DNA of 63,555 nt from Nostoc spongiaeforme FACHB-130 (GTDB taxonomy: Bacteria > Cyanobacteriota > Cyanobacteriia > Cyanobacteriales > Nostocaceae), in NCBI RefSeq assembly GCF_014698475.1, contig NZ_JACJTB010000041.1:1-63555 (forward strand). The letters are read 5' to 3'. The translations under genes were made by a program, and so were the position numbers. This document shows, in pieces, positions 37,210 to 46,766 of this stretch; position 1 is the first letter of the stretch; the number at the start of each line of letters is the position of its first letter. The notes under the pieces were generated by a model. That model made no database searches. It saw nothing but the letters and a program-made list of their open reading frames with translations, and had not been told where the DNA came from.

Positions 37210-40200
37210 TTACTGCTTCAAACACAAACTGCGATCGCTCTGACTAACTTTAGGATTTTTCTGCAAATAATCATGTAACAAATCGCAACCCCGTCTCAGC
37301 AAATTTTCGAGTTTAATATCTGCTAAAGTCCGAAAAACTACCATTCCTTTACCGCTACCTGCTGCCAGAGTTTTACCATCTGGGCTAAAATTCACACTCG
37401 TTAATTCTTCTTTATCACCTTTGAGTGCAATAAGTAATCTACCATCTCGGTTCCAGAGTTTGAGTTTATCTTCACTGGCTGCTACCAACATTTTGCCATC
37501 AGGACTAAAACTCACACTAATGAAGCTATCACCGTCTCCCGAAATATCATTGAGTAGTTTACCGTCTCGACTCCAAATTTTAACTGTGCTATCAATACTT
37601 GCGGAAGCTAAAGTTTGACCATCACTAGACCAAGCCACACCATTCACCGGACGATTATGACCTTTTAAAGTTTTTTGTGGTTTGCCGTCCCGACTCCAAA
37701 TCATCACTGTTTTATCGTCGCTGGCGGAGGCTAACAATTGACCATCAGGACTAAAATCTACCCAATTTACAGCGTCTTGATGTCCTGTTAAAGTGTGCAG
37801 CAGTTTGCCATCCCGATTCCACAGCTTGACGGTTTGATCTTTACTCGCTGAGGCGATAATTTGACCATCAGGCGACCAAGCTACCGCCAATACTGTATCT
37901 TGATGTCCGATGAAAGTATGCAGCAGTTTGCCGTCAAGCTGCCAAATTTTGACGGTTTTATCTTTACTACTTGAGGCAATATTTTGACCATCTTTTGACC
38001 AAGCCACCCCCCAAACTTGACCTTTATGACCTGAGAAGGTGCGTAAAATTTGCCCTTGGCTATTTAAGATTTTGACTGTGGAATCTCGACTGGCGGCGGC
38101 GATATTACGGCTATCAGGGCTAAAACTGATACTCGTAATCCAGTCGGCTTGGTCGCTGTTGGGGTTACGCAACAGCACATCATCCCAGCGCCAAAGTTTC
38201 ACAGTTTTGTCCCGACTAGCGGAAATCACAGTCCGGCTGTCAGAACTAAAACTCACACTATTCACCCAATTGTTATGACCCCGGAGAGTCCCCAACAGCA
38301 AACCTGTGGGACTCCACAATTTCACGGTTTGGTCGAGACTAGCTGAGGCAATTGTATGACCATTGGGACTAAAACTAACGCTGGTGATTTCGGCTGTATG
38401 ACCGGAAAAAGTTCTGATGAGTTTACCTTGGAGATTCCAGAGTTTGATTGTTTGGTCTAAACTGCCGGAAACAAGAGTTTTACTGTCAGGCGACCAAGCT
38501 AGACTTTTGACAGCATCATCATGTGCTGGCCAAGTTTTGAGTAATTTACCTTCCCGGTTCCAAAGTTTGATAGTTTGATCAGCACTGGCTGAAGCGAGAA
38601 TTTGATTATCCGGCGACCAAGCTACATCTAAAACAGAACTTTGATGTCCGGTTAAGGTGCGGAGTAATTTTCCATCACGACTCCATAATTTTACGGTGTT
38701 GTCGGTGCTGGCTGAGGCGATAACTTGCCCATCGGGACTGAAACTCACGCTATTCACTACAGCCGTATGACCTTTGAGGGTGTGGAGTAATTTGCCTTCC
38801 CGACTCCATAATCTTACGGTCATATCTTGACTACCAGAGGCGATAATTTGCCCATCGGGACTAAAACTAACACTGTTAACTATATCTTCATGTCCCAACA
38901 GAGTTTTGAGTAAAGTACCATCAGCCCGCCAGAGTTTAATTGTATTATCGGCGCTACCGGAGACAATTAAGAAGCGATCACGGCTAAATACAGCACTATT
39001 CACCCCTCCGGTATGACTTTCTAACCTGTTAACCTCCCTGACACCTGACACTGCTTGGTATAACGCCGTTTGCACTTGCTGTTGTGTGGAGGGGTCTACC
39101 CAAATAGCCTGTTCTAATTTTCTCCCGGCTTTGATTCCTTCTTTTAACGCATCGATACCTTTTTGGGATGCAAATAAAGCTTCACTAGAAACACTCAGGG
39201 TTTTAATTTCGCTATCTAAAACGCTAATGATGGAAATTGACAAGCCAACAATTGCTAAAAATGCTACCGATAAAGCAACTTTCAAAGAACGATTTAACCT
39301 GGCTTCGTTTAGCCTTTGTTTTTCTTGGGCTGCTGCGAGTTGTGCTGTGAGTTCCTTTTCTTTCAACACCGACCTTAATTGTTCAATTTCTAACTGACTT
39401 AATTCTTCACGCTTGCGTAATTCTCGTAATTCTGTAACTAAATCAAACCCTTGCGGGGGTGGAGACTCTGGAAGTCTAGCTTGTTGCTTTTTTTGGCGTA
39501 GTTCACTTTTGAGGCGTTCAATTTCAAATTCACTTTGATCAACTTTGCGACGTAATTGATCAAGTTTGACTTGTAAACTTGATTCTTGTTCTTGCAAGTA
39601 CCGAATCAAATCTACTAAATAATCATGAATGAGTTGATAGCGTTCCGGCACATCAGGAAATAACACAACCAAACCAGAACTAACTAAAATATTCAAGACT
39701 AATTCTAATTTACCCGCATCTTCTAATTCAGCAATTTCTGTAGTTAATTCGGCACGGGTTTTAAAAGGTCTTTGATTGGTTTCATCTGTGAGTAAATATA
39801 AAACTAATAACGCGGCGCGTTCATTTTCGGGGCCGCAATCTTTGATTAATTCTTTAATATACCGCTCAATCAGTTTGTTGGGGCGATATGGTTGATATTG
39901 GGCTAATGTATTAATCCGTTCATCTTGGAGTTGTGCGCCCACAACTTGTAATTCTATTGGTCGGACTTCGCCCAAATCTGCGGATAAATCTTCGACCAAA
40001 GCCTCGATTAACGCAGGTTCTAAACTCATCTGCGATCGCTCGGTTAATTTTTGAATAATTACCTTGGCATATTCAGGAGAAAAATTATTTAATTGATATC
40101 GAATGTTTTTATCGAGAATATTATAATCAATGGCTTCTAAGGCGGCGAGATTTTTAAATTCCAGCAAGCGATATAAATAATCTTCCCGGATGGAAAAGAT

Positions 40201-42294
40201 GATTTTCACAAAGGAAACATTTAAACAATCTCGCAAAAATCTATCAAATTTTTGCCTCTCTGCTAACTTACTACAAGTAAAGAAAAATTCTTCAAATTGG
40301 TCAAAAATTAAAACTGTAATTAAATGTTTATTGGCATTTTCAGTTAATTTGGTCAAAATATCAGCCGTGGTGATGGGTATATTACTATCAGATGCGCTGA
40401 CATCTATCACTTCTTCTCGTTGAATGTGAGACATCGCCGCCGTTAAAGCTTTGCCAAATTCGCGCACCCAATCTGTGTAAACTTGAATTACCACAGGCAC
40501 AGCAATTTGGTCGCCGACGGTACGATTTTGTAAGGCTGGGACTAACCCGGCGCTAACGGTGGAACTTTTACCGACACCAGACTGACCGTGAATAATCATT
40601 AATTTTTGGTCAGCACGGCTAATTTTGCCAATTAAGTTATTAATATCGCCTTCTCGCCCGGAAGCCGCAATTTCTAAAGCAACGCTGCTGGTTCCCGAAG
40701 GTGACATCAAAGCGGGGTTAGTGGCTTGTCGTTGGGGTTGTAAACGTCCCGCGCCAATGAAAGCCCGAAAACCATATTGTTGTTCGACAGAACGCCGTTT
40801 TTGTCTGATAGTATAAGCTTCTGAATATCGCCCAGCCGCAAAGTAAAGCGATCGCAGTGTGCGTAATAAGCGAATATAACGATGGGCGTTATATTGATGG
40901 GCGCTATTTTCCAAAGCATTCGGTAGGGCTTTTGCAGCTTTTTCTAAATATTCATTTGCAACTTTATGGTCGCCTAAACTTTGTTGGGCTTCGGCTAAAA
41001 TTAAATAATAAATTTGCGCCAGTAAGGAGGGAAATAAATATTGATGGGAAGCGCCTTGTCTTTGAGCTTCTCCTAATTTTAATAAAGACACATGGGCTAA
41101 AATACTCGCCTGCATCCACCGTGACTGTTGCAAAGCAACTTGAGCTAAAAAACCATAGTCACAAGCCAGTTGAATTTGACTACCATAAATTTGATGTAGT
41201 TCTAAAGATTTTTGCGCTACAGTCTGTAATTCTGACCACTCTTCTAAATGTTCTAAAACTTCTGCGAGTTGACTAATAAATTCAGCAACAATATCAAATC
41301 GTTGCGCCAACTCTAAAACATTACATGATTGTTGTAAATAAGCTTTCGATTCATCCCAACAACGACGATTTTCAATTTGATTTTGTTCGGCGAGGCGGAT
41401 ATAACACAAACCCAAATAATAAAGTAATACACCTTGACGGACTAAGGGTGAAGTATGATTACTGAGAATATCTAATTCCGTAGTCCAAGTATTGGGAATG
41501 GTGGAGAGAGAATTTTCAGTACGGTTTTCTAAGGCTAATTGTTGCCAAACTTTTAAACTTTGTTGAAAATGAGTTAAGGCTCGCTGAATGCGATCGCTTA
41601 CATAATTATCCAAGCCAAACACAAATTCTAAGCTGGCGTATAATTCTGGTTCTAAAGTAATTCCGCGATGACGTAATTCCTGAATGGCAAAATGCAGTTC
41701 ATCGTTATGTTCCCAGATTTGCTCTAAGGTTGAATACTGCTCATTACCTGAATTATCTTGATGTTGTGTCGGTAAAACTGTTGCAAATAACGAGTCAGTT
41801 TCTTGGCGTAAAAAATCTTGCAGTTGTGTCGTCGTCATTTCAAACCGAATTGGTGTCGCCGCCCAACTCGCAAAATCTGGTGCTAACCGCACGACTTTTT
41901 GCAATATTTCATCATTCACCCAAAAAATCATCGGGAATAGGTGACGTTTGGGAAATTCATCCCGAATTTGATTAATTGAACTGAGTAAATCATCAATATG
42001 TTCTACCGATTCTAAACCCAAAATATTCAATGCAGATGGTTGTGGTTCATCAGTCCGCAACTGGATATGAATTGTGCTGTAAAGACTTCTCGCATTTTGG
42101 GGAATCACGAGTTTCTGGACTGGACTTGATGCAGATGCTTCTATTTGTTGGAGGATTTGCGTTTGTAAAACCCGATAGTTACAACAAACCAACACTACAG
42201 AAAATTGTCCCCGCGATAGGGAAATTGCTCTGCTTAAACTACGTAAAGCCCGCTTGTTAGCTGATTTTATATCTGCTTGTGAATCTTCAACCAT
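37210..42294 (-). CDS. Giant TPR-STAND ATPase-WD40 protein (14 WD40 repeats)
   Basis: The 1694-residue protein is modular. Residues about 25-180 form an alpha/beta domain without a Walker A motif (QFSVVLVCCNYRVLQTQIL). Residues about 200-500 are TPR-like helices. Residues about 545-900 are a STAND NTPase (nSTAND1-like) with Walker A HGQSGVGKSSTVSAGL (about 569-584) and Walker B LIFDQFEEFFF, then a winged-helix-like part. Residues about 915-1005 are coiled coil, with one membrane helix (ALSVAFLAIVGLSI). From about 1075 to 1665 there are 14 WD40 repeats (GHxxxVxSVSFSPDGQ...ASASxDxTVKLW), enough for two seven-bladed propellers. The gene overlaps the ATPase gene upstream by 28 bases. STAND proteins act as signal-triggered switches in defence, death and regulation; the trigger here is unknown. 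Confidence 0.93.
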   Translation of the reverse strand: MVEDSQADIKSANKRALRSLSRAISLSRGQFSVVLVCCNYRVLQTQILQQIEASASSPVQKLVIPQNARSLYSTIHIQLRTDEPQPSALNILGLESVEHIDDLLSSINQIRDEFPKRHLFPMIFWVNDEILQKVVRLAPDFASWAATPIRFEMTTTQLQDFLRQETDSLFATVLPTQHQDNSGNEQYSTLEQIWEHNDELHFAIQELRHRGITLEPELYASLEFVFGLDNYVSDRIQRALTHFQQSLKVWQQLALENRTENSLSTIPNTWTTELDILSNHTSPLVRQGVLLYYLGLCYIRLAEQNQIENRRCWDESKAYLQQSCNVLELAQRFDIVAEFISQLAEVLEHLEEWSELQTVAQKSLELHQIYGSQIQLACDYGFLAQVALQQSRWMQASILAHVSLLKLGEAQRQGASHQYLFPSLLAQIYYLILAEAQQSLGDHKVANEYLEKAAKALPNALENSAHQYNAHRYIRLLRTLRSLYFAAGRYSEAYTIRQKRRSVEQQYGFRAFIGAGRLQPQRQATNPALMSPSGTSSVALEIAASGREGDINNLIGKISRADQKLMIIHGQSGVGKSSTVSAGLVPALQNRTVGDQIAVPVVIQVYTDWVREFGKALTAAMSHIQREEVIDVSASDSNIPITTADILTKLTENANKHLITVLIFDQFEEFFFTCSKLAERQKFDRFLRDCLNVSFVKIIFSIREDYLYRLLEFKNLAALEAIDYNILDKNIRYQLNNFSPEYAKVIIQKLTERSQMSLEPALIEALVEDLSADLGEVRPIELQVVGAQLQDERINTLAQYQPYRPNKLIERYIKELIKDCGPENERAALLVLYLLTDETNQRPFKTRAELTTEIAELEDAGKLELVLNILVSSGLVVLFPDVPERYQLIHDYLVDLIRYLQEQESSLQVKLDQLRRKVDQSEFEIERLKSELRQKKQQARLPESPPPQGFDLVTELRELRKREELSQLEIEQLRSVLKEKELTAQLAAAQEKQRLNEARLNRSLKVALSVAFLAIVGLSISIISVLDSEIKTLSVSSEALFASQKGIDALKEGIKAGRKLEQAIWVDPSTQQQVQTALYQAVSGVREVNRLESHTGGVNSAVFSRDRFLIVSGSADNTIKLWRADGTLLKTLLGHEDIVNSVSFSPDGQIIASGSQDMTVRLWSREGKLLHTLKGHTAVVNSVSFSPDGQVIASASTDNTVKLWSRDGKLLRTLTGHQSSVLDVAWSPDNQILASASADQTIKLWNREGKLLKTWPAHDDAVKSLAWSPDSKTLVSGSLDQTIKLWNLQGKLIRTFSGHTAEITSVSFSPNGHTIASASLDQTVKLWSPTGLLLGTLRGHNNWVNSVSFSSDSRTVISASRDKTVKLWRWDDVLLRNPNSDQADWITSISFSPDSRNIAAASRDSTVKILNSQGQILRTFSGHKGQVWGVAWSKDGQNIASSSKDKTVKIWQLDGKLLHTFIGHQDTVLAVAWSPDGQIIASASKDQTVKLWNRDGKLLHTLTGHQDAVNWVDFSPDGQLLASASDDKTVMIWSRDGKPQKTLKGHNRPVNGVAWSSDGQTLASASIDSTVKIWSRDGKLLNDISGDGDSFISVSFSPDGKMLVAASEDKLKLWNRDGRLLIALKGDKEELTSVNFSPDGKTLAAGSGKGMVVFRTLADIKLENLLRRGCDLLHDYLQKNPKVSQSDRSLCLKQ

Positions 42295-43601
42295 GATTGA
42301 AATTTTTGTGTCTCAGCGATAACTGGGTTGACAGCAAACCAAGCACCTCGATGGTCACGATATTCAAAGACAAATAAACTGCGTAAAAGAGCGTGATAGG
42401 CGATGTCACCACCAACTCTTTGCTGTTCTACCACCTGAAAAATTAGTTCCCATTCATGGGGGTCAATGGCGTGGGCGCGGTAGTCTCGTTGACGTTGAAT
42501 TACTAGTTCTACACAGTCACGCTCAAAAGGTGGATCTTGTTCTCTTAAGCAGTCAAACAGCAACCCCAGTAAATCCCGGACATGACCACCGCTAATTAAG
42601 CACAATCGATCCAAAGTTTCCAGGTTATCAAATAGCTCTGTAACTAAGCTTAAGCGATCGCTCACTTCAATGTCAGGAAAAGCTCTGGCTAAGACCATTT
42701 GTCGCATCAGTGATAGCCCTTGGTTAAATATTTCCCCAGAACGCAAACGTACAGGTATCATCGGTAAAACCTTGGGCGCAACCCCACCACCCAAACGATG
42801 TTGTAGTTCGGCACTATCGTTAGAAAAAATTAAAGATAAAGGAATAGTGTAAACTAAATGACAAGCCAGTTTACGTAATTGTTCGCCACGTTCAATAAAT
42901 AAGTATTCTGGCAGCGATCGCCCCGATGGTAAAGGCCGAATCGCTACCCTATCCAAGTTATCAACAATGACCACTAGACCTTTTTTACCTTGATTTTTCA
43001 GTTCGTTATTGGCGCGTTCTAGTAGTTCTTTATTGATGGACTGCAAAATATTTTGGGTACGCGGTTCGAGATAATCTCTTAACCGTCGCCGCAGTTGGGG
43101 ACTTTCTTTGGTTTTGGCGGTGATTTTCGCTATCCCCACAGATAATTCTGCTTCTACACCCAAGTCGATTGGTGTTTGCAAAAAATCGACAACTTCTGTG
43201 AATAACTTGGCGAAGTAACTCGGCTTGAGGCGAATTTTATTAGCTTCCAGAGTTTCGCTCACTTGTCCCGCGATCGCTAGTAAAATATCTGTTACATCCA
43301 CATCTGCCATTTCTAAGACATGGGTAGACTCAAAATAAACTACCTGAAATTTCTGCTCTTCTAACTCAGCTTTCAACCGCAATAATTCTGTCGATTTCCC
43401 ACAACCCAAATGTCCCGTAAACAATTGACAGGTGGGAGTATCAGGGGAAATCCGCGTAATTGTCCGCAGCAACGCCTCAATAATTTTGCCACCGCGCACC
43501 GCCGCAAAATCGATATAATAACGGCGATCGCTTGCATCTCCCATCACCAGAGGGCGACTAGGATTGCAAGCCTGATAAAATCTTTCTAAATCTAAAGGCA
43601 T
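42267..43601 (-). CDS. P-loop ATPase (AAA/STAND-like) forming an operon with the WD40 giant
   Basis: The 444-residue protein has Walker A TGHLGCGKSTELLRL (about residues 62-75) and Walker B GLVVIVDNLDRV (about 215-226). FSNDSAELQHRLGGG fits a sensor-like segment, and a winged-helix-like C-terminal part follows (about 330-430). I recognise the P-loop class but not a named family. Its 3' end overlaps the start of the WD40 gene (28 bases), so the two are translated together and probably form a complex. Such an ATPase could activate, load or be silenced by the STAND partner. The start ATG has no clear ribosome-binding site. Confidence 0.85.
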   Translation of the reverse strand: MPLDLERFYQACNPSRPLVMGDASDRRYYIDFAAVRGGKIIEALLRTITRISPDTPTCQLFTGHLGCGKSTELLRLKAELEEQKFQVVYFESTHVLEMADVDVTDILLAIAGQVSETLEANKIRLKPSYFAKLFTEVVDFLQTPIDLGVEAELSVGIAKITAKTKESPQLRRRLRDYLEPRTQNILQSINKELLERANNELKNQGKKGLVVIVDNLDRVAIRPLPSGRSLPEYLFIERGEQLRKLACHLVYTIPLSLIFSNDSAELQHRLGGGVAPKVLPMIPVRLRSGEIFNQGLSLMRQMVLARAFPDIEVSDRLSLVTELFDNLETLDRLCLISGGHVRDLLGLLFDCLREQDPPFERDCVELVIQRQRDYRAHAIDPHEWELIFQVVEQQRVGGDIAYHALLRSLFVFEYRDHRGAWFAVNPVIAETQKFQSWLKIHKQI

Positions 43602-43679
43602 AATTAATTTTATTTACTTTGTAAACAATCAGGGATAGTGCAACCTGCTCAATTAATATATTTATTTTGATTAATTTAG

Positions 43680-43811
43680 ATCGTGTGCAACTTTCTCTTA
43701 AACCTAACCCCCAACCCCTTCCCTACGAGGGAAGGGGAGCAAGACTCAAAGCCTCTCTCCGACACGGAGAGAGATTTGGAGAGGGGTTTCAAAAATAAGT
43801 TGCACATCGCG
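43680..43811. mobile_element. MITE-like element with 9-bp target duplication
   Basis: The 132-bp element is flanked by TTAATTTAG on both sides (43671-43679 and 43812-43820). Its ends are near-complementary (GTGTGCAACTT at left, AAGTTGCACATCG at right), and inside are two perfect hairpins (CCCCTTCCC/GGGAAGGGG, 43715-43737; CTCTCTCCG/CGGAGAGAG, 43753-43773). The flanking duplication and the ends point to transposition. It lies in the leader of the P-loop ATPase gene. Confidence 0.75.
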
Positions 43812-43944
43812 TTAATTTAGGTATTTATACAATAAAATTAACTGAGTATTCCTACTTTAATTAGTATTTTTTTAAATTAATTTATATTTATTTTTTTATA
43901 TCACATAGTCGCAGCAAATTGAGGTCAATCACACAAATTCCATC

Positions 43945-44010
43945 CGCGTTCATCCGCGTGCATCTGCGGTTAATTATTTTTTCCTGTACTTCACTGAGTC
44001 GAGAACCACG
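43945..44010. repeat. Dispersed repeat shared with the 202-bp MITE
   Basis: CATCTGCGGTTAATTATT, then T-rich bases and TGTACTTCACT (43961-43995), matches 9968-10002 inside the MITE at 9853. Just before it, CATCCGCGTT/CATCCGCGTG repeats. A 62-codon minus-strand frame (43888-44076) is made of this repeat and is not counted as a gene. Confidence 0.6.
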
Positions 44011-44033
44011 ATATATTTTTCTCAAATACAAAT

Positions 44034-44066
44034 AGATCCCCGACTTCTTCAAGAAGTCGGGGATCT
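44034..44066. repeat. Perfect palindrome CCCCGACTTCTT/AAGAAGTCGGGG
   Basis: 16-bp arms (AGATCCCCGACTTCTT and complement) meet around one base. It is a close relative of the palindrome at 9187-9219 (same CCGACTTC/GAAGTCGG core and AGAT/ATCT ends). Confidence 0.85.
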
Positions 44067-44120
44067 GCTTTTCCATCGCATATTTTAATCAACAGTTGGA
44101 TAAAACCAATCCCGTAAACA

Positions 44121-45242
44121 TCAATTACGCTTTTTCTGCAACTTTGTTAATCTATCTTTTAACACCAGTTCGCGTTTCGTGTCTTCTAGAGTATTGGCGA
44201 TCGCAATTGCTCGTTCGTAAAAATTCTTAGCTGTAGCATAATTACCTAACCGCTCATAGAACGCCGCATAAGATTCAAATGATTTTAACTGTTCTGGCAG
44301 ATTTTGTAATTCTTGGGCGATGACTAAACGTTCTTGGAGTAATTCAAAAGCGCGTTCATTGCGTCCGACAGAAGTATGCGCTTTTACTAAACCATCAATG
44401 GCGCGTAATTGAATATTGCGATCGCCATTCAGTCTCGCCAATCGCATTGCTAACCCATAAGCGCCGATAGTATCGGGATAATTCCCCGCAGCCAGATAAG
44501 CATCACCTAAATTATTCAGAGTGTTAGCTTCGCCAATTGGATCATTTTTTTGGCGGCGATAACTTATAGCAGTTTCATAAAGTTTAATCGCTTTATTGTA
44601 ATCGCCCAGTCTTGCAGTAACTAAACCTAAATTGCTCAAAGAAAGTCCTTGTCCCTCGATATTGTTCACACCTTGAGCAATAGTTAATGCTTCTTGCACA
44701 GCCTTTCCGGCGGCGACTGTTTCATCTTTTTGCAAAAGAATTGCAGCAATATTATTTAAGGCAAAAATTTGGGCTTGAAAATCTTTACTATCCCGTGCGA
44801 TCGCTAATCGTCGGCGTAAAGCTTCTTCCCCTTCTTTGTAACGCTCTTGTTGAATATAAGCTTTAGCTAGTAATTCATAAGTTAACCCGGTAGCTCTCAC
44901 ATCACCTATGGAATGATAAATCTCTAAAGCTTGTAAGCAAGAGTCGATAGTTTTTGCCGCATTACCTGAGCGATATTGTTGTTCACCAATCCGCAGCAAA
45001 CTATCAGCTTCATCTCTGTCATATTGCCAACTCGAACTGTTTATAGGACGATGAAGTTGTTGAGTAATATCACTCGCATTGGCCGCAATTGGAGTTAATA
45101 AAAAAGTCAACAGTAAAAAGAAAAAACTAAAAAATGGGAAATGATCACCCCGTCGTCCAGTAGTGATACCCTTCAGCAGCCAAAATTCGTAGCTTCTAGA
45201 ATTTAAGGTGTGAGCGGATGGGAAAAAATGCCGTTGCTGCAT
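44121..45242 (-). CDS. Exported TPR-repeat protein
   Basis: The 373-residue protein starts with a long basic N-region followed by a hydrophobic stretch (FFSFFFLLLTFLLTPIAANA), a signal peptide or anchor ending near residue 56. From about 75 to 365 it has repeated TPR helices (e.g. GQGLSLSNLGLVTARLGDYN, then AIKLYETAISYRRQ, then GEANTLNNLGDAYLAAGNY). TPRs form a protein-binding superhelix, probably in the periplasm. It lies upstream of the P-loop ATPase on the same strand, with a 519-bp gap that contains the MITE and palindrome, so joint expression is uncertain. Confidence 0.85.
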   Translation of the reverse strand: MQQRHFFPSAHTLNSRSYEFWLLKGITTGRRGDHFPFFSFFFLLLTFLLTPIAANASDITQQLHRPINSSSWQYDRDEADSLLRIGEQQYRSGNAAKTIDSCLQALEIYHSIGDVRATGLTYELLAKAYIQQERYKEGEEALRRRLAIARDSKDFQAQIFALNNIAAILLQKDETVAAGKAVQEALTIAQGVNNIEGQGLSLSNLGLVTARLGDYNKAIKLYETAISYRRQKNDPIGEANTLNNLGDAYLAAGNYPDTIGAYGLAMRLARLNGDRNIQLRAIDGLVKAHTSVGRNERAFELLQERLVIAQELQNLPEQLKSFESYAAFYERLGNYATAKNFYERAIAIANTLEDTKRELVLKDRLTKLQKKRN

Positions 45243-45332
45243 AAAACTTACCTGTGAAAATTCGGCTTAAAGTATAAAGTTTCAGTAAAAGTTTTATTTT
45301 GTGCGGCATAATCACCAATAACACCAGCAATA

Positions 45333-45971
45333 TTACGTAGTCGACGATAGAACTAAATCTTCTCCCAGGTATATAGAGCGGATGTCAGCAGGTAATTTAG
45401 CCTCTAGCATACGATAGCCTTCTTGGAGAAAATTGGCTACTTCGGCAGGGGCAATTCTTTCGCCTTCCGCTTGCAAATAAGCTGCAATTCGGGTTTCACT
45501 CCAATGGAAAGTTTGTGCCATCAACACCATCAAACGTAAGATCGGAGGTAACTGGTCTAAAGCTTTTTCCACATAACACCATAAAGGCGGCGAAGTGGCT
45601 TGCAGTGAATAATGAATTGCTTCCGTAGGCGGAAGTTCAATCTCGTTAATACAAAAAGCTGTGATGTTAATCAGCCAATTTTGTAAGGTTAAACCTTCTT
45701 GTCCGGGTTGGGGGTTTTCTAAATCCAGTCCGCCCAGTTCGTAATAGATATGTCGCCAAGTCAGGGCAAACAGATAATCTGCCTGCACAGGCGATCGCGC
45801 CGAATGTTGAATTAAGGTATATACAATCGGGCTGTAACGACAAAAAATCACCGTGAAATACTTGCCAGCCTCTGGATATCGTTGAAATAGACTCAGCAGT
45901 TCCTGGTCATTGTGATGAAACAGCGACTTAACTAGCGGGTGATTTGTTTCGGGAAAATGAGGAATTTGCAT
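45333..45971 (-). CDS. Sigma-70-like (ECF-type) regulator
   Basis: The 212-residue protein has a helical N-terminal part (about 15-85: FHHNDQELLSLFQRYPEAGKY) and a C-terminal region with the look of sigma region 4: LPPILRLMVLMAQTFHWSETRIAAYLQ, in which Leu-Pro-Pro and the HTH-like turn recall ECF sigma factors, though the linker is longer. It may bind RNA polymerase or DNA. No anti-sigma gene is recognisable nearby; the exported TPR gene 90 bases downstream could be its target or partner. Confidence 0.55.
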   Translation of the reverse strand: MQIPHFPETNHPLVKSLFHHNDQELLSLFQRYPEAGKYFTVIFCRYSPIVYTLIQHSARSPVQADYLFALTWRHIYYELGGLDLENPQPGQEGLTLQNWLINITAFCINEIELPPTEAIHYSLQATSPPLWCYVEKALDQLPPILRLMVLMAQTFHWSETRIAAYLQAEGERIAPAEVANFLQEGYRMLEAKLPADIRSIYLGEDLVLSSTT

Positions 45972-46163
45972 AAGCCTTTTCGCTAAGAGTTGTTAAGATT
46001 AATGTTTATAACAATAGCCCCAGAGTGCAAACCGTAAAATTTTCGTTTATGTCTGTTTGCTGTTCCAGATCAGACCACTTTAGTATTGATACACTAAAGA
46101 CAAGGACTTAATATTAGTCTCTATCAATAAAAATAAAAGCGGCTCCCTTATACAATCTTCAAT

Positions 46164-46766
46164 TTGTTCATGGTTATAGCAGCTAATGTAATGCAGTTTT
46201 TACTTGCTCCGTTGACTTTCGGCTCATTTTTACCATCCCTGCCTTTAGATAGTCTGTTTTCGACTCAAGGCATTATGGTAATGCTGCTGGCGGCTTATGC
46301 TGGTGCGATGTGGATGTTTCTCAGCAGTGCGCCCAAAGTTCACACAGTGATGGTGTCAGATTTGGAAATTGCCCGACAGTTGTACGAAGGGCTACTCGAT
46401 TTACCAGCCGCAGAAGTGCCTCTGCACTACTACTACAACTATGAACAAACCATCGGCACAACAGCGATAGATCCTTTGTATATGTCCGCCAGTCCCAGTT
46501 GGTCGGGCAAAACAATGAATAATGCCAACGAAGGACTCTGGTATCAACTAAAAAAGAATACCCAGCTACACGTCATTACCGGAGCTAGTTTAGGTAGCAA
46601 AAATCAACAGCGTCACGTTTGTTTTGACCGTGACTGCTTAGAAATGATTTTATTGCGGGTAGAAACCCGTGGTTTAAAATTTAAAATTCGCAACCAAAAG
46701 CCTTTAAACTTCTTAATTAAAGACTATGAAGGGCGGATTATTGAATTAGCCGAAGTAGCAAATTAA
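46164..46766 (+). CDS. Membrane-anchored glyoxalase-like (VOC-fold) protein
   Basis: The 200-residue protein has two hydrophobic segments at residues about 5-25 and 35-53 (the second AAYAGAMWMFLSS). Then comes one vicinal-oxygen-chelate module: KVHTVMVSDLEIARQLYEGLLDLP with the usual His, and RHVCFDRDCLEMILLRVETRG with the ending FLIKDYEGRIIELAEV. This conserved cyanobacterial protein has an unknown substrate; it is not necessarily a glyoxalase. Confidence 0.75.
   Translation: MFMVIAANVMQFLLAPLTFGSFLPSLPLDSLFSTQGIMVMLLAAYAGAMWMFLSSAPKVHTVMVSDLEIARQLYEGLLDLPAAEVPLHYYYNYEQTIGTTAIDPLYMSASPSWSGKTMNNANEGLWYQLKKNTQLHVITGASLGSKNQQRHVCFDRDCLEMILLRVETRGLKFKIRNQKPLNFLIKDYEGRIIELAEVAN

Noticed and set aside
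37421-38346. Plus-strand frames within the WD40 region
   Set aside because: They are antisense shadows produced by the repetitive WD40 coding sequence.
43888-44076. 62-codon minus-strand frame
   Set aside because: It is made of the palindrome at 44034 and the dispersed repeat at 43945, also present at 9968, and shows no protein-like features of its own.
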